NCBI GenBank assembly: GCA_030830895.1
Contig: JAURMC010000009.1
Span: forward strand, 62,001 to 126,000
DNA length: 64,000 nucleotides
Origin: Crocinitomicaceae bacterium
GTDB lineage: Bacteria; Bacteroidota; Bacteroidia; Flavobacteriales_D; Crocinitomicaceae
Direction: 5' to 3'
Shown here piece after piece: positions 53,221 through 62,944 of the stretch; positions within the stretch are counted from its first letter, which is position 1; each line of letters begins with the position of its first letter. The notes below the pieces were generated by a model. That model was not told the origin of the DNA and searched no databases. It saw only the letters and a program-made list of their open reading frames with translations. A program made the position numbers and the translations under genes.

Positions 53221-55281
53221 TTAACCGATTGTGGGTCCTGCTTCAAAGCCGCGGTCACTAATTAGTGCGCTTAGCGTTCCTTCATGATTTTCTGCCATTA
53301 GGAGCATACCGTTTGATTCTACCCCTCGTATTTTGCGTGGCGCAAGATTCATTAGCACAACTACGGATTTCCCGCAAATTTCTTCAGGAGAATAGTGTTG
53401 GGCGATACCCGAAACAATGGTGCGTTCATCAATGCCAGTATCAACGGTTAATACCAACAGCTTGTCGGCATTTTCCATTTTTTTAGCGCTTAACACTTTA
53501 CCTAAGCGGATATCCATTTTTGTAAAGTCATCAAATTGTATTAGTTCTTTCATGGCAGGATAAGGTGTTTGTTGAGGAGCGGCGTGAATTAATTTTTTCT
53601 TTTCTTTGGCAACTAGCTCATCCATAATTTTTTCAAAAAGGATTTCGGGTTGATTGATTGTGTGACCCGCTGGAATAGGCGTAACTTCTCCTAGTAAGGT
53701 GTCAGGGGAAACTCCAAGCATGCCGTATATCTTAGCGGCGGTGTCAGGGATAAAAAGTTGCGCCATGCGCGCCAATTCACGGGTAATTTGAATGGCTATA
53801 TTTAAAATAGTAGCTACCCGATCAAGATCATTTTTTATTTTTTTCCATGGTTCTTCATCCGCAAGATACTTGTTCCCAATACGGGCAATGTTCATCATTT
53901 CTTGCTGCGCCTCTCGTATTTTGTAGGCATACATCAAGGCACTAATGCGCTGTTCTACGCTTTTTAATTTTTCCAGAACATCTTTGTCCACCGGGTGTAA
54001 TTGTTCAGCTGCGGGCACGGTGCCCTCAAAGTATTTATGGGTTAAAACAATGGTTCGGTTGACAAAATTCCCTAGGATATCTGCTAATTCAGCATTCACC
54101 CGTTGTTGAAAATCCGCCCAAGTAAATTCAGCATCTTTACTTTCAGGAGCAATGGACGTTAGCACATACTTTAATTCATCAATTTTATTTGGATAAGAGG
54201 CTAAATATTCATGCAACCAAACAGCCCAATTTCGGGATGTAGAGAATTTATCGCCTTCTAAATTTAAAAACTCATAGGCAGGTACATTGTCTGGGAGAAT
54301 TAAATCGCCGTGTGCTTTGAGTAGAATTGGGAATATGATGGCATGGAACACAATGTTGTCCTTTCCAATAAAATGCACAAGTTTACGTCCTGTTCCTTCA
54401 GCTTTTCCCCAATACGACCTCCAATCTTTGCCGTTCTTCGCTGCCCACGCTTGAGTAGCGGAGATGTATCCAATCGGCGCATCTAGCCAAACATACAATA
54501 CTTTTCCCTTGGCATTAGGCAGAGGTACAGGGACTCCCCAATCCAAATCTCTGGTCATTGCCCGCGGTTTTAACCCGGCATTAATCCATGACATGCACTG
54601 TCCGACAACTTGGTTTTTCCACTCCCCAGGATTATGTTGGTACTCACCATTCAAGATTCCTTGTTGAATCCAATTGGTTAACCAATCTTCGTGATTATTC
54701 ATGGGTAAGTACCAATGAGATGTCTCCTTTAGTACTGGGGTTTGTCCAGAAAGAGTTGAAATGGGATTCATTAGATCAGTTGGACTTAAATCACTTCCGC
54801 ATTTCTCGCATTGGTCACCATAGGCGGCATCATGTTGGCATTTTGGACATGTCCCTGTAATGTATCGATCGGCTAAAAACTGTTGGAACGACTCATCAAA
54901 ATATTGCATGGATGTTTCTTGAGTAAATGCCTTTTTTTCGTGTAGGATTTTAAAGAATTCGGATGAAACCTCATGGTGCAAATCACTGCTTGTCCTGTGA
55001 TAAATATCAAATGAGATACCAAATTGTTCAAATGAATCTTTGATTAGATGGTGGTACTTATCTACAATTTCTTGGGGACTGATTCCTTCTTTTTTGGCTC
55101 GTAAGGTGATGGCAGCTCCATGTTCATCACTTCCACAAATGAACAAGACATCATCTCCACGAAGACGAAGGAACCGAACGAAAATATCAGCGGGAAGATA
55201 CACCCCTGCTATGTGACCTAAATGTAATGGACCATTGGCGTAGGGCAGTGCAGCGGTTACCGTAAATGCCTTTTTACTCAT
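53221..55281 (-). CDS. metG: methionine-tRNA ligase with C-terminal tRNA-binding domain
   Basis: About 686 residues. The class I HIGH motif is HLGH in YANGPLHLGHIAG, the zinc knuckle is CPKCQHDAAYGDQCEKC near 144-160, and the KMSKS loop reads KFSTSRNW near 346, a variant I regard as usual for this enzyme in Bacteroidota. An anticodon-binding helical domain follows, then an EMAP/Trbp111-type domain (from about 580: MDIRLGKVLSAKKMENADKL) that aids tRNA binding. The ATG at 55281 is preferred to a start six codons upstream because a TATCTTTG box lies between. Confidence 0.95.
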   Translation of the reverse strand: MSKKAFTVTAALPYANGPLHLGHIAGVYLPADIFVRFLRLRGDDVLFICGSDEHGAAITLRAKKEGISPQEIVDKYHHLIKDSFEQFGISFDIYHRTSSDLHHEVSSEFFKILHEKKAFTQETSMQYFDESFQQFLADRYITGTCPKCQHDAAYGDQCEKCGSDLSPTDLMNPISTLSGQTPVLKETSHWYLPMNNHEDWLTNWIQQGILNGEYQHNPGEWKNQVVGQCMSWINAGLKPRAMTRDLDWGVPVPLPNAKGKVLYVWLDAPIGYISATQAWAAKNGKDWRSYWGKAEGTGRKLVHFIGKDNIVFHAIIFPILLKAHGDLILPDNVPAYEFLNLEGDKFSTSRNWAVWLHEYLASYPNKIDELKYVLTSIAPESKDAEFTWADFQQRVNAELADILGNFVNRTIVLTHKYFEGTVPAAEQLHPVDKDVLEKLKSVEQRISALMYAYKIREAQQEMMNIARIGNKYLADEEPWKKIKNDLDRVATILNIAIQITRELARMAQLFIPDTAAKIYGMLGVSPDTLLGEVTPIPAGHTINQPEILFEKIMDELVAKEKKKLIHAAPQQTPYPAMKELIQFDDFTKMDIRLGKVLSAKKMENADKLLVLTVDTGIDERTIVSGIAQHYSPEEICGKSVVVLMNLAPRKIRGVESNGMLLMAENHEGTLSALISDRGFEAGPTIG

Positions 55282-55285
55282 GACG

Positions 55286-55293
55286 CAAAGATA
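55286..55293 (-). promoter_or_regulatory. Bacteroidota -7 box for metG
   Basis: The minus strand reads TATCTTTG, matching TAnnTTTG, four bases before the metG ATG and downstream of the terminator at 55311-55333. Confidence 0.5.
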
Positions 55294-55310
55294 CCTCAAA
55301 CGAGCACATA

Positions 55311-55333
55311 AAAAAAGGGACCGAAGTCCCTTT
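55311..55333 (-). terminator. Rho-independent terminator with UUCG loop
   Basis: On the minus strand, AAAGGGAC / GTCCCTTT enclose a TTCG tetraloop followed by T residues. It ends the transcript of the PA-domain gene and insulates metG. Confidence 0.88.
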
Positions 55334-55352
55334 CAATAAAATTGGAAACAGA

Positions 55353-57110
55353 TTATTTTTTTACTACGTTAAATTGTGCTGTTTTACCATTTTCAAGCGT
55401 TACATTGAAAATATACATACCGTTGCTTAACCCTTCTAATGAATAGCTTGAAATACCATTCACCAAATGGATGGATTTCCTAGAAACGACTTTACCAGTA
55501 ATGTCGGTAACGACTACTTGAGCTGCACCTTCACCTTCAATATTTATATCTATTTGGCCAGCGCTTGGGTTAGGATACGCTTTACCATTAATCGTTGATA
55601 CTTCACTTAATCCAATGTTATTTGCGTCAATCACGCGAAGAACTAACGCATTAGGAACATCTGTACCAAATCCAGCCGCGTAGTATGTGCCATCGCTTTC
55701 AATTGGGGACATTGGTTGTAGATAATAATCGTAGTTCCAAGTATGGTCTCTTTCGCTTTCGAATCCTAAATAAACATCGAGATTTACAGTTTGAGCACAA
55801 GCTAAGTAACGCACATTGTCTTCTAATACAACCGCTTGATCAAATGCACCGTAAACCAAAGTGCCTTGAAGATCAGATGGATAATAATAGTATCCACCGG
55901 CCATTTGTGTTAGTGTATTAAATCCAAAGTTCACGTCGTTCAAATCAGTGAAGGGGTCTTCCCATTTGTATAAGGTAAGGGCAATCTCTTCACCATCCAA
56001 GGTTACTCCTGAAGCAGCAGCCGTTGTTGCTGAAAAATGAAGGCCAACAGCCGCAATTCTACTTGCATTGGCATCTTTTAAAACCGTACAAATTGAATAT
56101 GTTGCATTATTTGTGCTAGGTCTATAATGTGTAGACGGCGTGGCATTTCCTGTAGCAACATCCACATTTGCAAACGTATATAACGAATCTTGTATTACGA
56201 AATCATAACTCACCGAATTGTCGGATGGATCATCGTCTGGAGTATTATCAAGGGCAATGGTATATGTTAGCGTATAACGCCCCATAGGGTAGGTCGCCAA
56301 TGAGAATTGTGGTAAAGCATTTGCTTGGGTGGGATCAACGTCTACACTGTCAGCGGCATTAATATTCAATCCGCTAACGGTATTGTTGTATACTTCGGTA
56401 CCGCTTGGATCTGTTACCGTGGCATTTAACGATACGTTCGCTTGTCCTTGGTTTCCGTAATTATAAATACGTGTTCCTAAGTCAAAATTAAACTCAGCTC
56501 CATTCTGTGCCAAGAAAGAAACAACAGCGCCTTGTTTTGGGATTAGCGTAGTTGCAGCACTCATTCCCGCATCATTTGGATTCATTCCGATTTTGTTCCC
56601 AATAAACATAACTACTGGACCATTTTGCATTTCTTGAATTATATTCATACCATCTGTAAGGTCAAGCATTACTACCGGGATGGTTACGTTAGCCCCTGAA
56701 GCACCAGGCCCCATATTAAGCCATTCACCTGGATTTCGATTAACAATAATTACTCCTACAGCACCTGCATTTTCTGCATTGATAGCTTTTAATCCGAATT
56801 CACAAGTATTTCTGAAAATTACCGCAATTTTACCTGTAAGATCATTAATCAAGGGGTTACACCCTTCTTGCGAAATTGGATTCCCTTGAGGATTTAACCC
56901 AGGAGTACCATCTTCAACCAGCATTAGGGTATCTTCAACCCACGTATTTGGAATTAAAAAATCTGGAGTGCCCCAGCCTCCAGGAGGATCAGCCCAAGTA
57001 AAGGTATAGTTCCCCGCAATTGCAGCTGGAGAAACACCTTTACAAATAACTTGAGAAGATGCATAAGCAACGAAAAAGAGCGCGCTTATTGAAAGTAACA
57101 GTTTTTTCAT
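55353..57110 (-). CDS. secreted PA-domain protein with T9SS type A sorting domain
   Basis: A 585-residue exported protein with a signal peptide ending AYASSQ. A protease-associated (PA) domain covers about 60-170 (DLTGKIAVIFRNTCEFGLKA, AGAVGVIIVN, IPVVMLDLTDG). A middle region of beta-sandwich modules follows (about 190-500), then a type A T9SS sorting domain (about 508-585: AYPNPSAGQIDINI, VVVTDITGKVV, SNGMYIFNV). No peptidase active site is seen, so the PA domain is probably a binding module. Its terminator lies directly after the stop. Confidence 0.88.
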   Translation of the reverse strand: MKKLLLSISALFFVAYASSQVICKGVSPAAIAGNYTFTWADPPGGWGTPDFLIPNTWVEDTLMLVEDGTPGLNPQGNPISQEGCNPLINDLTGKIAVIFRNTCEFGLKAINAENAGAVGVIIVNRNPGEWLNMGPGASGANVTIPVVMLDLTDGMNIIQEMQNGPVVMFIGNKIGMNPNDAGMSAATTLIPKQGAVVSFLAQNGAEFNFDLGTRIYNYGNQGQANVSLNATVTDPSGTEVYNNTVSGLNINAADSVDVDPTQANALPQFSLATYPMGRYTLTYTIALDNTPDDDPSDNSVSYDFVIQDSLYTFANVDVATGNATPSTHYRPSTNNATYSICTVLKDANASRIAAVGLHFSATTAAASGVTLDGEEIALTLYKWEDPFTDLNDVNFGFNTLTQMAGGYYYYPSDLQGTLVYGAFDQAVVLEDNVRYLACAQTVNLDVYLGFESERDHTWNYDYYLQPMSPIESDGTYYAAGFGTDVPNALVLRVIDANNIGLSEVSTINGKAYPNPSAGQIDINIEGEGAAQVVVTDITGKVVSRKSIHLVNGISSYSLEGLSNGMYIFNVTLENGKTAQFNVVKK

Positions 57111-57189
57111 AGGTTTTATAATTTTAAATTTTCATTGTGAATGTAGTAAATTATTCAAATGAAAGCAAATTGTTATCCTGAAAAAAAAA

Positions 57190-58791
57190 TTATAAAAAAT
57201 AAATAATTGAATATATGAGTGCGGCCAAGACACCACTTACGGGTATTGTTAATATCCAAGCCCACAAAAGATTAATAGTGACCCCCCAACGTACGGCACT
57301 TAAACGGCGTGTGGCCCCAACACCAATTATGGATCCTGTTATGGTATGAGTGGTCGATACAGGAATTCCAAAATTAGATACTGTAAATAAGGTTAACGCC
57401 CCTGCGGTTTCTGCACAAACGCCTTCTAATGGCGTTACTTTAGTGATTTTAGAGCCCATTGTTTTGACTATTTTCCATCCCCCCATTAGTGTACCTAAAC
57501 CGATCATTAAATAACATCCAAAAGCAATCCAAAAAGGCATGGTTTCAGAATGCACTTTTGTTTTAAGTTTATACCCATGTTTTAGTTTCCCATTTTGGTC
57601 CACGAAATTGCTAAACATATCAGCATTCACATAGTTACGATTCAATGATTTTTCATTGAAAATGGTGTCTTTGGTTTTAGCATCACATAATGCCGTTCCC
57701 ATCATATAAACCTCTAGTTTGCTTAGTGCAGTATCAATGGTTTCAAAGGGGGGAATGTTTACTTGATTCTTTTCTACAAGTTTTCCTTTCTTGTCGTATA
57801 ACACATTGCCTTTTGCATCAACTATTTCTTTGTGGTTTAGGTAATATAAGTTCGAATCAATTATGGCATAGGATGGTTTGAATTTCTCTAATTTGCCATC
57901 TTCATTATGATATTCAATCTGTATAAGTTCGGTAATTGCAAATTGTTTGCTGATCTGATTTTCCAACCCTTCTTTTCGCGCGGTGTTTCCATAGACTAAA
58001 AGCGCTGCGCAAATAATACCCATCACTTTTTGAGAATCCGCCCCACCGTGTCCCAATGAAAAGGCCGCAGAGGATAAGAGTTGAAGTTTTTTATGCATTC
58101 CGGCTTCGCGTGACGCAGAAGGACGATTTCTGTACACGAGATGTTGGTAGATGTATACAAGGATAAACACCAGAATCATTCCGACTACTATGTATAACAT
58201 AATGGGTTTTACATCCAAATATTCAATCATGTAAAACATAGCAATAATCGTAATCGCCGTGAGCAACAGAATTACTGGCATTTTGTACCAAAATTTTCGA
58301 GCAATGGTAACAACGGTAATGAGATATGAAATAACCCCACCTATTATTGGGGCCAAGAAAATAAATAACACCACGGTTAAAATTTCTTTACCTGCAATCA
58401 CACTAAAGCCTTCCCAAAGGGACCCTTTAGCAATGGCAACATGGGTAACGGCCGCCCCTGCGAAACCACCAATTAAAGTGTGCGAGGAAGAAGAGGGTAT
58501 TCCAAGCCACCAAGTAAGTAAATTCCATGTAGTTGCCGCTAATAATCCGGCGAGAATTACCCACAAATCAATGGCTGTATTGTCAACTGTTTTTGCGACG
58601 GTATTACCTACGCTCATGTCAAATACCCAAAAAGCCAAGACATTGAAAAAAGCAGCCCAAATAACCGCTTGAAATGGAGTGAGCACTTTTGTTGAAACCA
58701 CCGTAGCGATAGAATTCGCCGCATCGTGAAATCCATTGACAAGGTCAAATAATAAGGCAATGCCAATAACAACTAATAGAAGAGTAAACAT
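57190..58791 (-). CDS. pit: low-affinity inorganic phosphate transporter, Pit family
   Basis: A 533-residue membrane transporter with about ten helices and the internal repeat of PiT proteins: FDLVNGFHDAANSIATVVST near the N-terminus and TVSNFGIPVSTTHTITGSI near 470-488. It cotransports phosphate (usually as metal phosphate) with protons. A soluble insert of about 150 residues (about 265-415, rich in charged residues) splits the two halves. It follows the DUF47 gene by 19 bases, a well-known pairing. Confidence 0.92.
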   Translation of the reverse strand: MFTLLLVVIGIALLFDLVNGFHDAANSIATVVSTKVLTPFQAVIWAAFFNVLAFWVFDMSVGNTVAKTVDNTAIDLWVILAGLLAATTWNLLTWWLGIPSSSSHTLIGGFAGAAVTHVAIAKGSLWEGFSVIAGKEILTVVLFIFLAPIIGGVISYLITVVTIARKFWYKMPVILLLTAITIIAMFYMIEYLDVKPIMLYIVVGMILVFILVYIYQHLVYRNRPSASREAGMHKKLQLLSSAAFSLGHGGADSQKVMGIICAALLVYGNTARKEGLENQISKQFAITELIQIEYHNEDGKLEKFKPSYAIIDSNLYYLNHKEIVDAKGNVLYDKKGKLVEKNQVNIPPFETIDTALSKLEVYMMGTALCDAKTKDTIFNEKSLNRNYVNADMFSNFVDQNGKLKHGYKLKTKVHSETMPFWIAFGCYLMIGLGTLMGGWKIVKTMGSKITKVTPLEGVCAETAGALTLFTVSNFGIPVSTTHTITGSIIGVGATRRLSAVRWGVTINLLWAWILTIPVSGVLAALIYSIIYFL

Positions 58792-58810
58792 GATAAAGGC
58801 AATATTAAAG

Positions 58811-59455
58811 TTAAGCGAACTTTACAACAATTGATTCAATTACATTTCCAGCATCTTCGCACTTATCGGTAGCGGTTTCTAACACCATATATAATTCTCG
58901 GCGTTTGATTAATTCTTTTGCGTCAACGTCGGATTCAAAGAGGCGCTCTATGCTCATATCGAATATATTGTCTGCATTGTTTTCAACGCTATTGATTTTT
59001 ATTATACACTCAATGATTTTTTGTGTATTCTTAAGGTTACGAAGCTCCATAACAGCTTGTTTTAATGCTAAAACGGCTTCTCGTATTGCTTCCGCACTTT
59101 TCTGAATTCCCTGATCCTGAAGTGGATCGATTTTATAAAAGTTGATTTTTTTACCTGCGGCGAATATGTAGTCTGCCACATCGTCCAATGCACTTGCGAG
59201 GCTATGAATATCTTCGCGGTCAAAGGGAGTAATAAAGTTTCGTCCTAATTCAACAAAAATGGTGTGAGTTATATTGTCGTTTTGATGTTCAATGTCATGC
59301 ATCTCTTTGATCAATGCTTCTCTTTTGTTGTAATCCGGTTCATATACCACTTGGACTAATTTCTCTGAAATTAAAAGAAGGTTGTTACTTGCGTTTTCAA
59401 ATAACTCATAAAACACTTTGTCTTTAGGTAAGAAATAACTTAAAAATCCAGCCAT
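58811..59455 (-). CDS. DUF47 / PhoU-like partner of the Pit transporter
   Basis: About 214 residues, an all-helical PhoU-like protein of the DUF47 family. Two metal-binding ExxxD/DxxxE-type motifs are visible: HDIEHQNDNI near 49 and FDREDIHSLASALDDVADY near 73-91, and the later SVENNADNIFD and ETATDKCEDAGNVIES near 190. Such proteins usually sit beside Pit transporters and are thought to regulate them. The ATG at 59455 is preferred to a TTG two codons earlier. It is the first gene of the DUF47-pit operon. Confidence 0.9.
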   Translation of the reverse strand: MAGFLSYFLPKDKVFYELFENASNNLLLISEKLVQVVYEPDYNKREALIKEMHDIEHQNDNITHTIFVELGRNFITPFDREDIHSLASALDDVADYIFAAGKKINFYKIDPLQDQGIQKSAEAIREAVLALKQAVMELRNLKNTQKIIECIIKINSVENNADNIFDMSIERLFESDVDAKELIKRRELYMVLETATDKCEDAGNVIESIVVKFA

Positions 59456-59711
59456 AATCAATTTTTTTTCAAATGTATTAAGCTCCTGGAAAAATTAACC
59501 ACCCAACAACTAATGTTAACTTAATGGTAACATTGAAAAGGTTAAAAATCCTATTAATTATAAATATTTTTTTGACCTAAATAACATATTTGCACAATAC
59601 GAGGATGGCTTGATGTTATCAAATTATTAACAATATTAAATATAAGTTAAGAATAGAATAATTTAATATTAAATGAATGTTAAGCGATTAGTTTTGCCTA
59701 AAATAATAATC
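59456..59711. promoter_or_regulatory. divergent control region of the phosphate-uptake genes
   Basis: 256 AT-rich bases between DUF47-pit and the porin gene. A perfect inverted repeat, AATGTTA (59512-59518) and TAACATT (59528-59534) with nine bases between, could be an operator, and GGTTAAA follows at 59541. A PhoB-type or metal-dependent regulator is possible, but no established Bacteroidota consensus was tested. Confidence 0.4.
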
Positions 59712-60890
59712 ATGAAAAATATTAATTTATTTACCGCCTTATTGATTTCGCTTAATTTTTCCGCTCAATTATTGAAAGACACAACAAAGTGGTACGATAG
59801 AATTCAACTACGTGGTTATGCTCAGGTTCGTTATAATGGTTTGCTACAAACAAATGAAGAATTAGAATGTGAACAGTGCGATAAAAGTTGGGGTGGAGAA
59901 AATAAGTTTTTTATTCGACGAGTTCGATTAATCTTCTACGGTCAAATTTCACCACGAATTTATTTTTATATACAACCGGATTTTGCGAGCTCCTCTAGCA
60001 CTACCTCATTACATTATGGACAATTGAGAGATGCTTATTTTGACGTAGGGGTAGATCAAAAAAGTCAGTTTAGATTTAGAATTGGGCAGTCAAAAGTGCC
60101 ATATGGATTTGAAAATATGCAGTCCTCTCAAAATCGCCTGCCCTTGGACCGTAATGATGCACTTAACTCAGCGGTTTCAAATGAACGTGATTTAGGTGTG
60201 TTCTTTTATTGGGCCCCCAGCTCGAAACGAAAGTTATTTTCGAGTTTAGTTCGTACAGGCTTAAAAGGCTCCGGTGATTATGGGGTTTTCGGTTTGGGAA
60301 TCTACAATGGCCAAACGGCTAATCGACCAGAGTTAAATGCTAATAAACACATTGTATCCAGGTTTACCTATCCGTTCGAAATAAAGAAGCAAATTATTGA
60401 AACTGGGATACAAGCATATACAGGAAAAGTTACCCTAACCTCAACTTCTTCGGGAGTTAGTTATGCAACGGATAAATTATATGATGATAAGCGTGTTGCA
60501 GGAACATTTGTTTTGTATCCGAAACCTTTTGGTCTATTAGCAGAATATACGGTTGGAAAAGGACCTCAATTTGATAAAACCATAGACTCTATTACAACCC
60601 AAAGACTTCGCGGAGGGTATGTTACGGCTTCTTATATGCTAAATTTTAAAAACAATATATTAATTCCATTTGTAAGATATCAAGTTTATCAAGGAGGTAA
60701 GAAACACGAATTAGATGCAAGAAGTTATCATGTTGAAGAATTAGAAATAGGCACAGAATGGCAGATGTCCAAGTATTTTGAATTAGTGGTAATGTATACG
60801 ATGTCGTCAAGAAGATTTGAGGACTTTACTAATCAAGACAACTATCAGCGGGGCAATTTACTACGTATTCAAGCACAAGTTAATTTTTAG
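59712..60890 (+). CDS. phosphate-selective porin (OprO/OprP-like)
   Basis: A 392-residue outer-membrane barrel. The signal peptide ends at NFSAQ. The RGYAQVRYNGL opening, FFIRRVRLIFYGQISPRIYF, and RIGQSKVPYGFENMQSSQN match phosphate-selective porin O/P family proteins. It is thought to let phosphate or other anions through the outer membrane. Its position opposite DUF47-pit supports a phosphate role. The ATG at 59712 gives a proper signal peptide; the longer start at 59673 is less likely. Confidence 0.88.
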   Translation: MKNINLFTALLISLNFSAQLLKDTTKWYDRIQLRGYAQVRYNGLLQTNEELECEQCDKSWGGENKFFIRRVRLIFYGQISPRIYFYIQPDFASSSSTTSLHYGQLRDAYFDVGVDQKSQFRFRIGQSKVPYGFENMQSSQNRLPLDRNDALNSAVSNERDLGVFFYWAPSSKRKLFSSLVRTGLKGSGDYGVFGLGIYNGQTANRPELNANKHIVSRFTYPFEIKKQIIETGIQAYTGKVTLTSTSSGVSYATDKLYDDKRVAGTFVLYPKPFGLLAEYTVGKGPQFDKTIDSITTQRLRGGYVTASYMLNFKNNILIPFVRYQVYQGGKKHELDARSYHVEELEIGTEWQMSKYFELVVMYTMSSRRFEDFTNQDNYQRGNLLRIQAQVNF

Positions 60891-60910
60891 GATAAAAAGT
60901 TAATGACATA

Positions 60911-60934
60911 AAAAAAGGGGCCTGGCCCCTTTTT
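60911..60934. terminator. bidirectional terminator between porin and sod genes
   Basis: AAAAAGGGG / CCCCTTTTT with loop CCTGG forms a symmetric hairpin with A- and T-runs on both sides, serving both convergent genes. Confidence 0.85.
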
Positions 60935-60953
60935 AGCTTGTTTGATTGTCTTT

Positions 60954-61553
60954 TTACTTCGCTGCAGCAAATTTTTCAGCAACCACATTCCAATTAATAA
61001 CATTGAAGAAGGCTTCAATATAATCCGGCCTGCGATTTTGGTAGTTTAAATAGTAAGCATGTTCCCAAACGTCAAGGCCAAGGATTGGGGTTCCATGACA
61101 TCCCTCACCCATTAACGGGTTATCTTGGTTCGCTGTTGAGCACACGGCCAATGACCCATTGCTCACGCAAAGCCAAGCCCACCCTGAACCAAAGCGTGTC
61201 GTAGCCGCCTTTGCAAAGGCATCTTTAAATCCTTCGAATGAACCAAATGCCTCGTTGATAGCGTTTGCTAATTCTCCCTTAGGTGTTCCGCCACCAGTTG
61301 GACTCATGATTTCCCAAAACAAGTTGTGGTTCCAATACCCCCCACCGTTATTTCGAACAGCTGGATTGTCTTTACACGCTTTTAAAATGTCTTCAATAGA
61401 TGAGTTTGCTAAGTTCGAATCAGCAATAGCATTGTTTAGATTTGTGGTATATGCTTGATGATGCTTTGAATGGTGGATTTCCATGGTTCGAGCATCAATA
61501 TGCGGTTCCAGCGCATCGTAAGCAAAAGGTAATTTAGGTAGTTCAAAAGCCAT
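60954..61553 (-). CDS. sodA: superoxide dismutase (Mn/Fe family, Mn-like)
   Basis: A 199-residue enzyme that converts superoxide to oxygen and peroxide. The metal ligands are His in [12 protein letters not shown], His in NHNLFWE, and Asp/His in [19 protein letters not shown] and the later ANQDNPL glutamine agree with the Mn form. Iron or dual metal use is not excluded. The cytoplasmic protein has no signal peptide. The ATG at 61553 replaces an upstream start; a TACTTTTG box lies 25 bases before it. Confidence 0.94.
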   Translation of the reverse strand: MAFELPKLPFAYDALEPHIDARTMEIHHSKHHQAYTTNLNNAIADSNLANSSIEDILKACKDNPAVRNNGGGYWNHNLFWEIMSPTGGGTPKGELANAINEAFGSFEGFKDAFAKAATTRFGSGWAWLCVSNGSLAVCSTANQDNPLMGEGCHGTPILGLDVWEHAYYLNYQNRRPDYIEAFFNVINWNVVAEKFAAAK

Positions 61554-61578
61554 GAGTAAATGTTTTAATAGTTTACTA

Positions 61579-61586
61579 CAAAAGTA
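61579..61586 (-). promoter_or_regulatory. Bacteroidota -7 box for sodA
   Basis: The minus strand reads TACTTTTG, matching TAnnTTTG, 25 bases before the sodA ATG. Confidence 0.5.
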
Positions 61587-61616
61587 CAAATAAGCATGTC
61601 GTTTTGTTTATTTATT

Positions 61617-62939
61617 CTATAAAAGTCCTTTTGCTTTTAAACTTAGGTATTTATTGATTACCGCAGTAGAGAGCTCTTCCGGTTTGGTAAGTATGGTTTG
61701 AATTCCCATTGCATTGAGCTGTTTAGCCATTTTTTCTTTTTCAATAATCATTTTACTCGCTATAATACCTTGATAGAAGTTTCGCTGGTTGTCTGGTTTC
61801 AAGCTAGCAAATTGTTCAAGTTCTTCGTTTTTAAATAAAACAACCACCAATAAGTTTCTTTTTTTTATTTGAAGCAAATATGGGAGAGATCGCTGTAGCG
61901 TAAAAGGATTTTCAAAATTAGTAAACAGAAGTAGCAAAGATCGGGTTCGAACCTTATCAGAAATGTGTTGTTGCAATAGCTCGAAATTAGAATCCTGAAA
62001 GGTTGTTTTTTGAGTATACAATTGATCAAGGATTTTCTTTAGTTGAATTCTTTTATTTGATGCTTGAAGGGTAGTCCCGAGTTTATCTGAAAATGTGAAT
62101 AACCCAATTTTATCACTTTTGTGTAGGCAAATGTTTGATAACACAAGGGTTGAATTAATCGCGTAATCGAGCATGCTTAACTCTTTAGATTCCATTTGCA
62201 TGATTCGCCCCTTATCAATCACGCAATATACACTTTGTGATTTTTCCTCTTGGTATTGGTTAACCATGAGTTCATTCTTCCTACTTGTAGCTTTCCAATT
62301 GATGCTTTTAATTTCATCACCAGGAACATAATTCCTAATTTGTTCAAATTCTCTAGACATGCCTATTTTACGTATCCGTCTGATACCCGATTGAAGTTTG
62401 TTTTGTTGAAACAGCATCTGTTCAAAACGCTTCATTTGTAAAATGGATGGATAAACATGGATTGGTGATTTATGTGGAATGATGGTCCTTCGTGCAACCA
62501 AACCGAAAATTGACTTAGTAAATAGGTAGCTGTCCGTAAACTCATATACGCCACGTTTCTTTGGTGTATACTCATAGTTAATTTCAATACTCTCAAAGGA
62601 AGTTAATGAAACATTGTAGTGAATGTTCCTCGCTTGCATATCAATTGGAAACCCTTCATTTAAGGTAATCCAAATCGTTACATTGCTTACGTTTGTTAGG
62701 GTAATTCTAATGGGGTTTGGGTCGCCTAAACTGAGTTTTTCTTGATAATGTTTGGCATATTTGACAGGTTTTACTACTAAAAACAAGAATAGTAAATCCA
62801 CCAACAATAATAGACCAAGGCAAAAAAAGGAAATTGCAGAAAGCCAGATTATTGTTGGGGCAACATATCCAAGTGCTGTGAGAACTATAGCGATACCAAA
62901 CCCAAAGAAAAACCGATTATTTAAGCTGATTTGACGCAT
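61617..62939 (-). CDS. DUF58-domain protein, membrane anchored
   Basis: A 440-residue protein with two N-terminal membrane segments (about 8-55) and a beta region, then the DUF58 core with YVPGDEIKSINWKATSRKNE near 207-226, and VYCVIDKGRIMQM, the start of a von Willebrand A-like fold. DUF58 proteins occur next to MoxR ATPases and are thought to act in envelope complex assembly. It is 5 bases after the MoxR gene. Confidence 0.9.
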   Translation of the reverse strand: MRQISLNNRFFFGFGIAIVLTALGYVAPTIIWLSAISFFCLGLLLLVDLLFLFLVVKPVKYAKHYQEKLSLGDPNPIRITLTNVSNVTIWITLNEGFPIDMQARNIHYNVSLTSFESIEINYEYTPKKRGVYEFTDSYLFTKSIFGLVARRTIIPHKSPIHVYPSILQMKRFEQMLFQQNKLQSGIRRIRKIGMSREFEQIRNYVPGDEIKSINWKATSRKNELMVNQYQEEKSQSVYCVIDKGRIMQMESKELSMLDYAINSTLVLSNICLHKSDKIGLFTFSDKLGTTLQASNKRIQLKKILDQLYTQKTTFQDSNFELLQQHISDKVRTRSLLLLFTNFENPFTLQRSLPYLLQIKKRNLLVVVLFKNEELEQFASLKPDNQRNFYQGIIASKMIIEKEKMAKQLNAMGIQTILTKPEELSTAVINKYLSLKAKGLL

Positions 62940-62944
62940 CTAAC

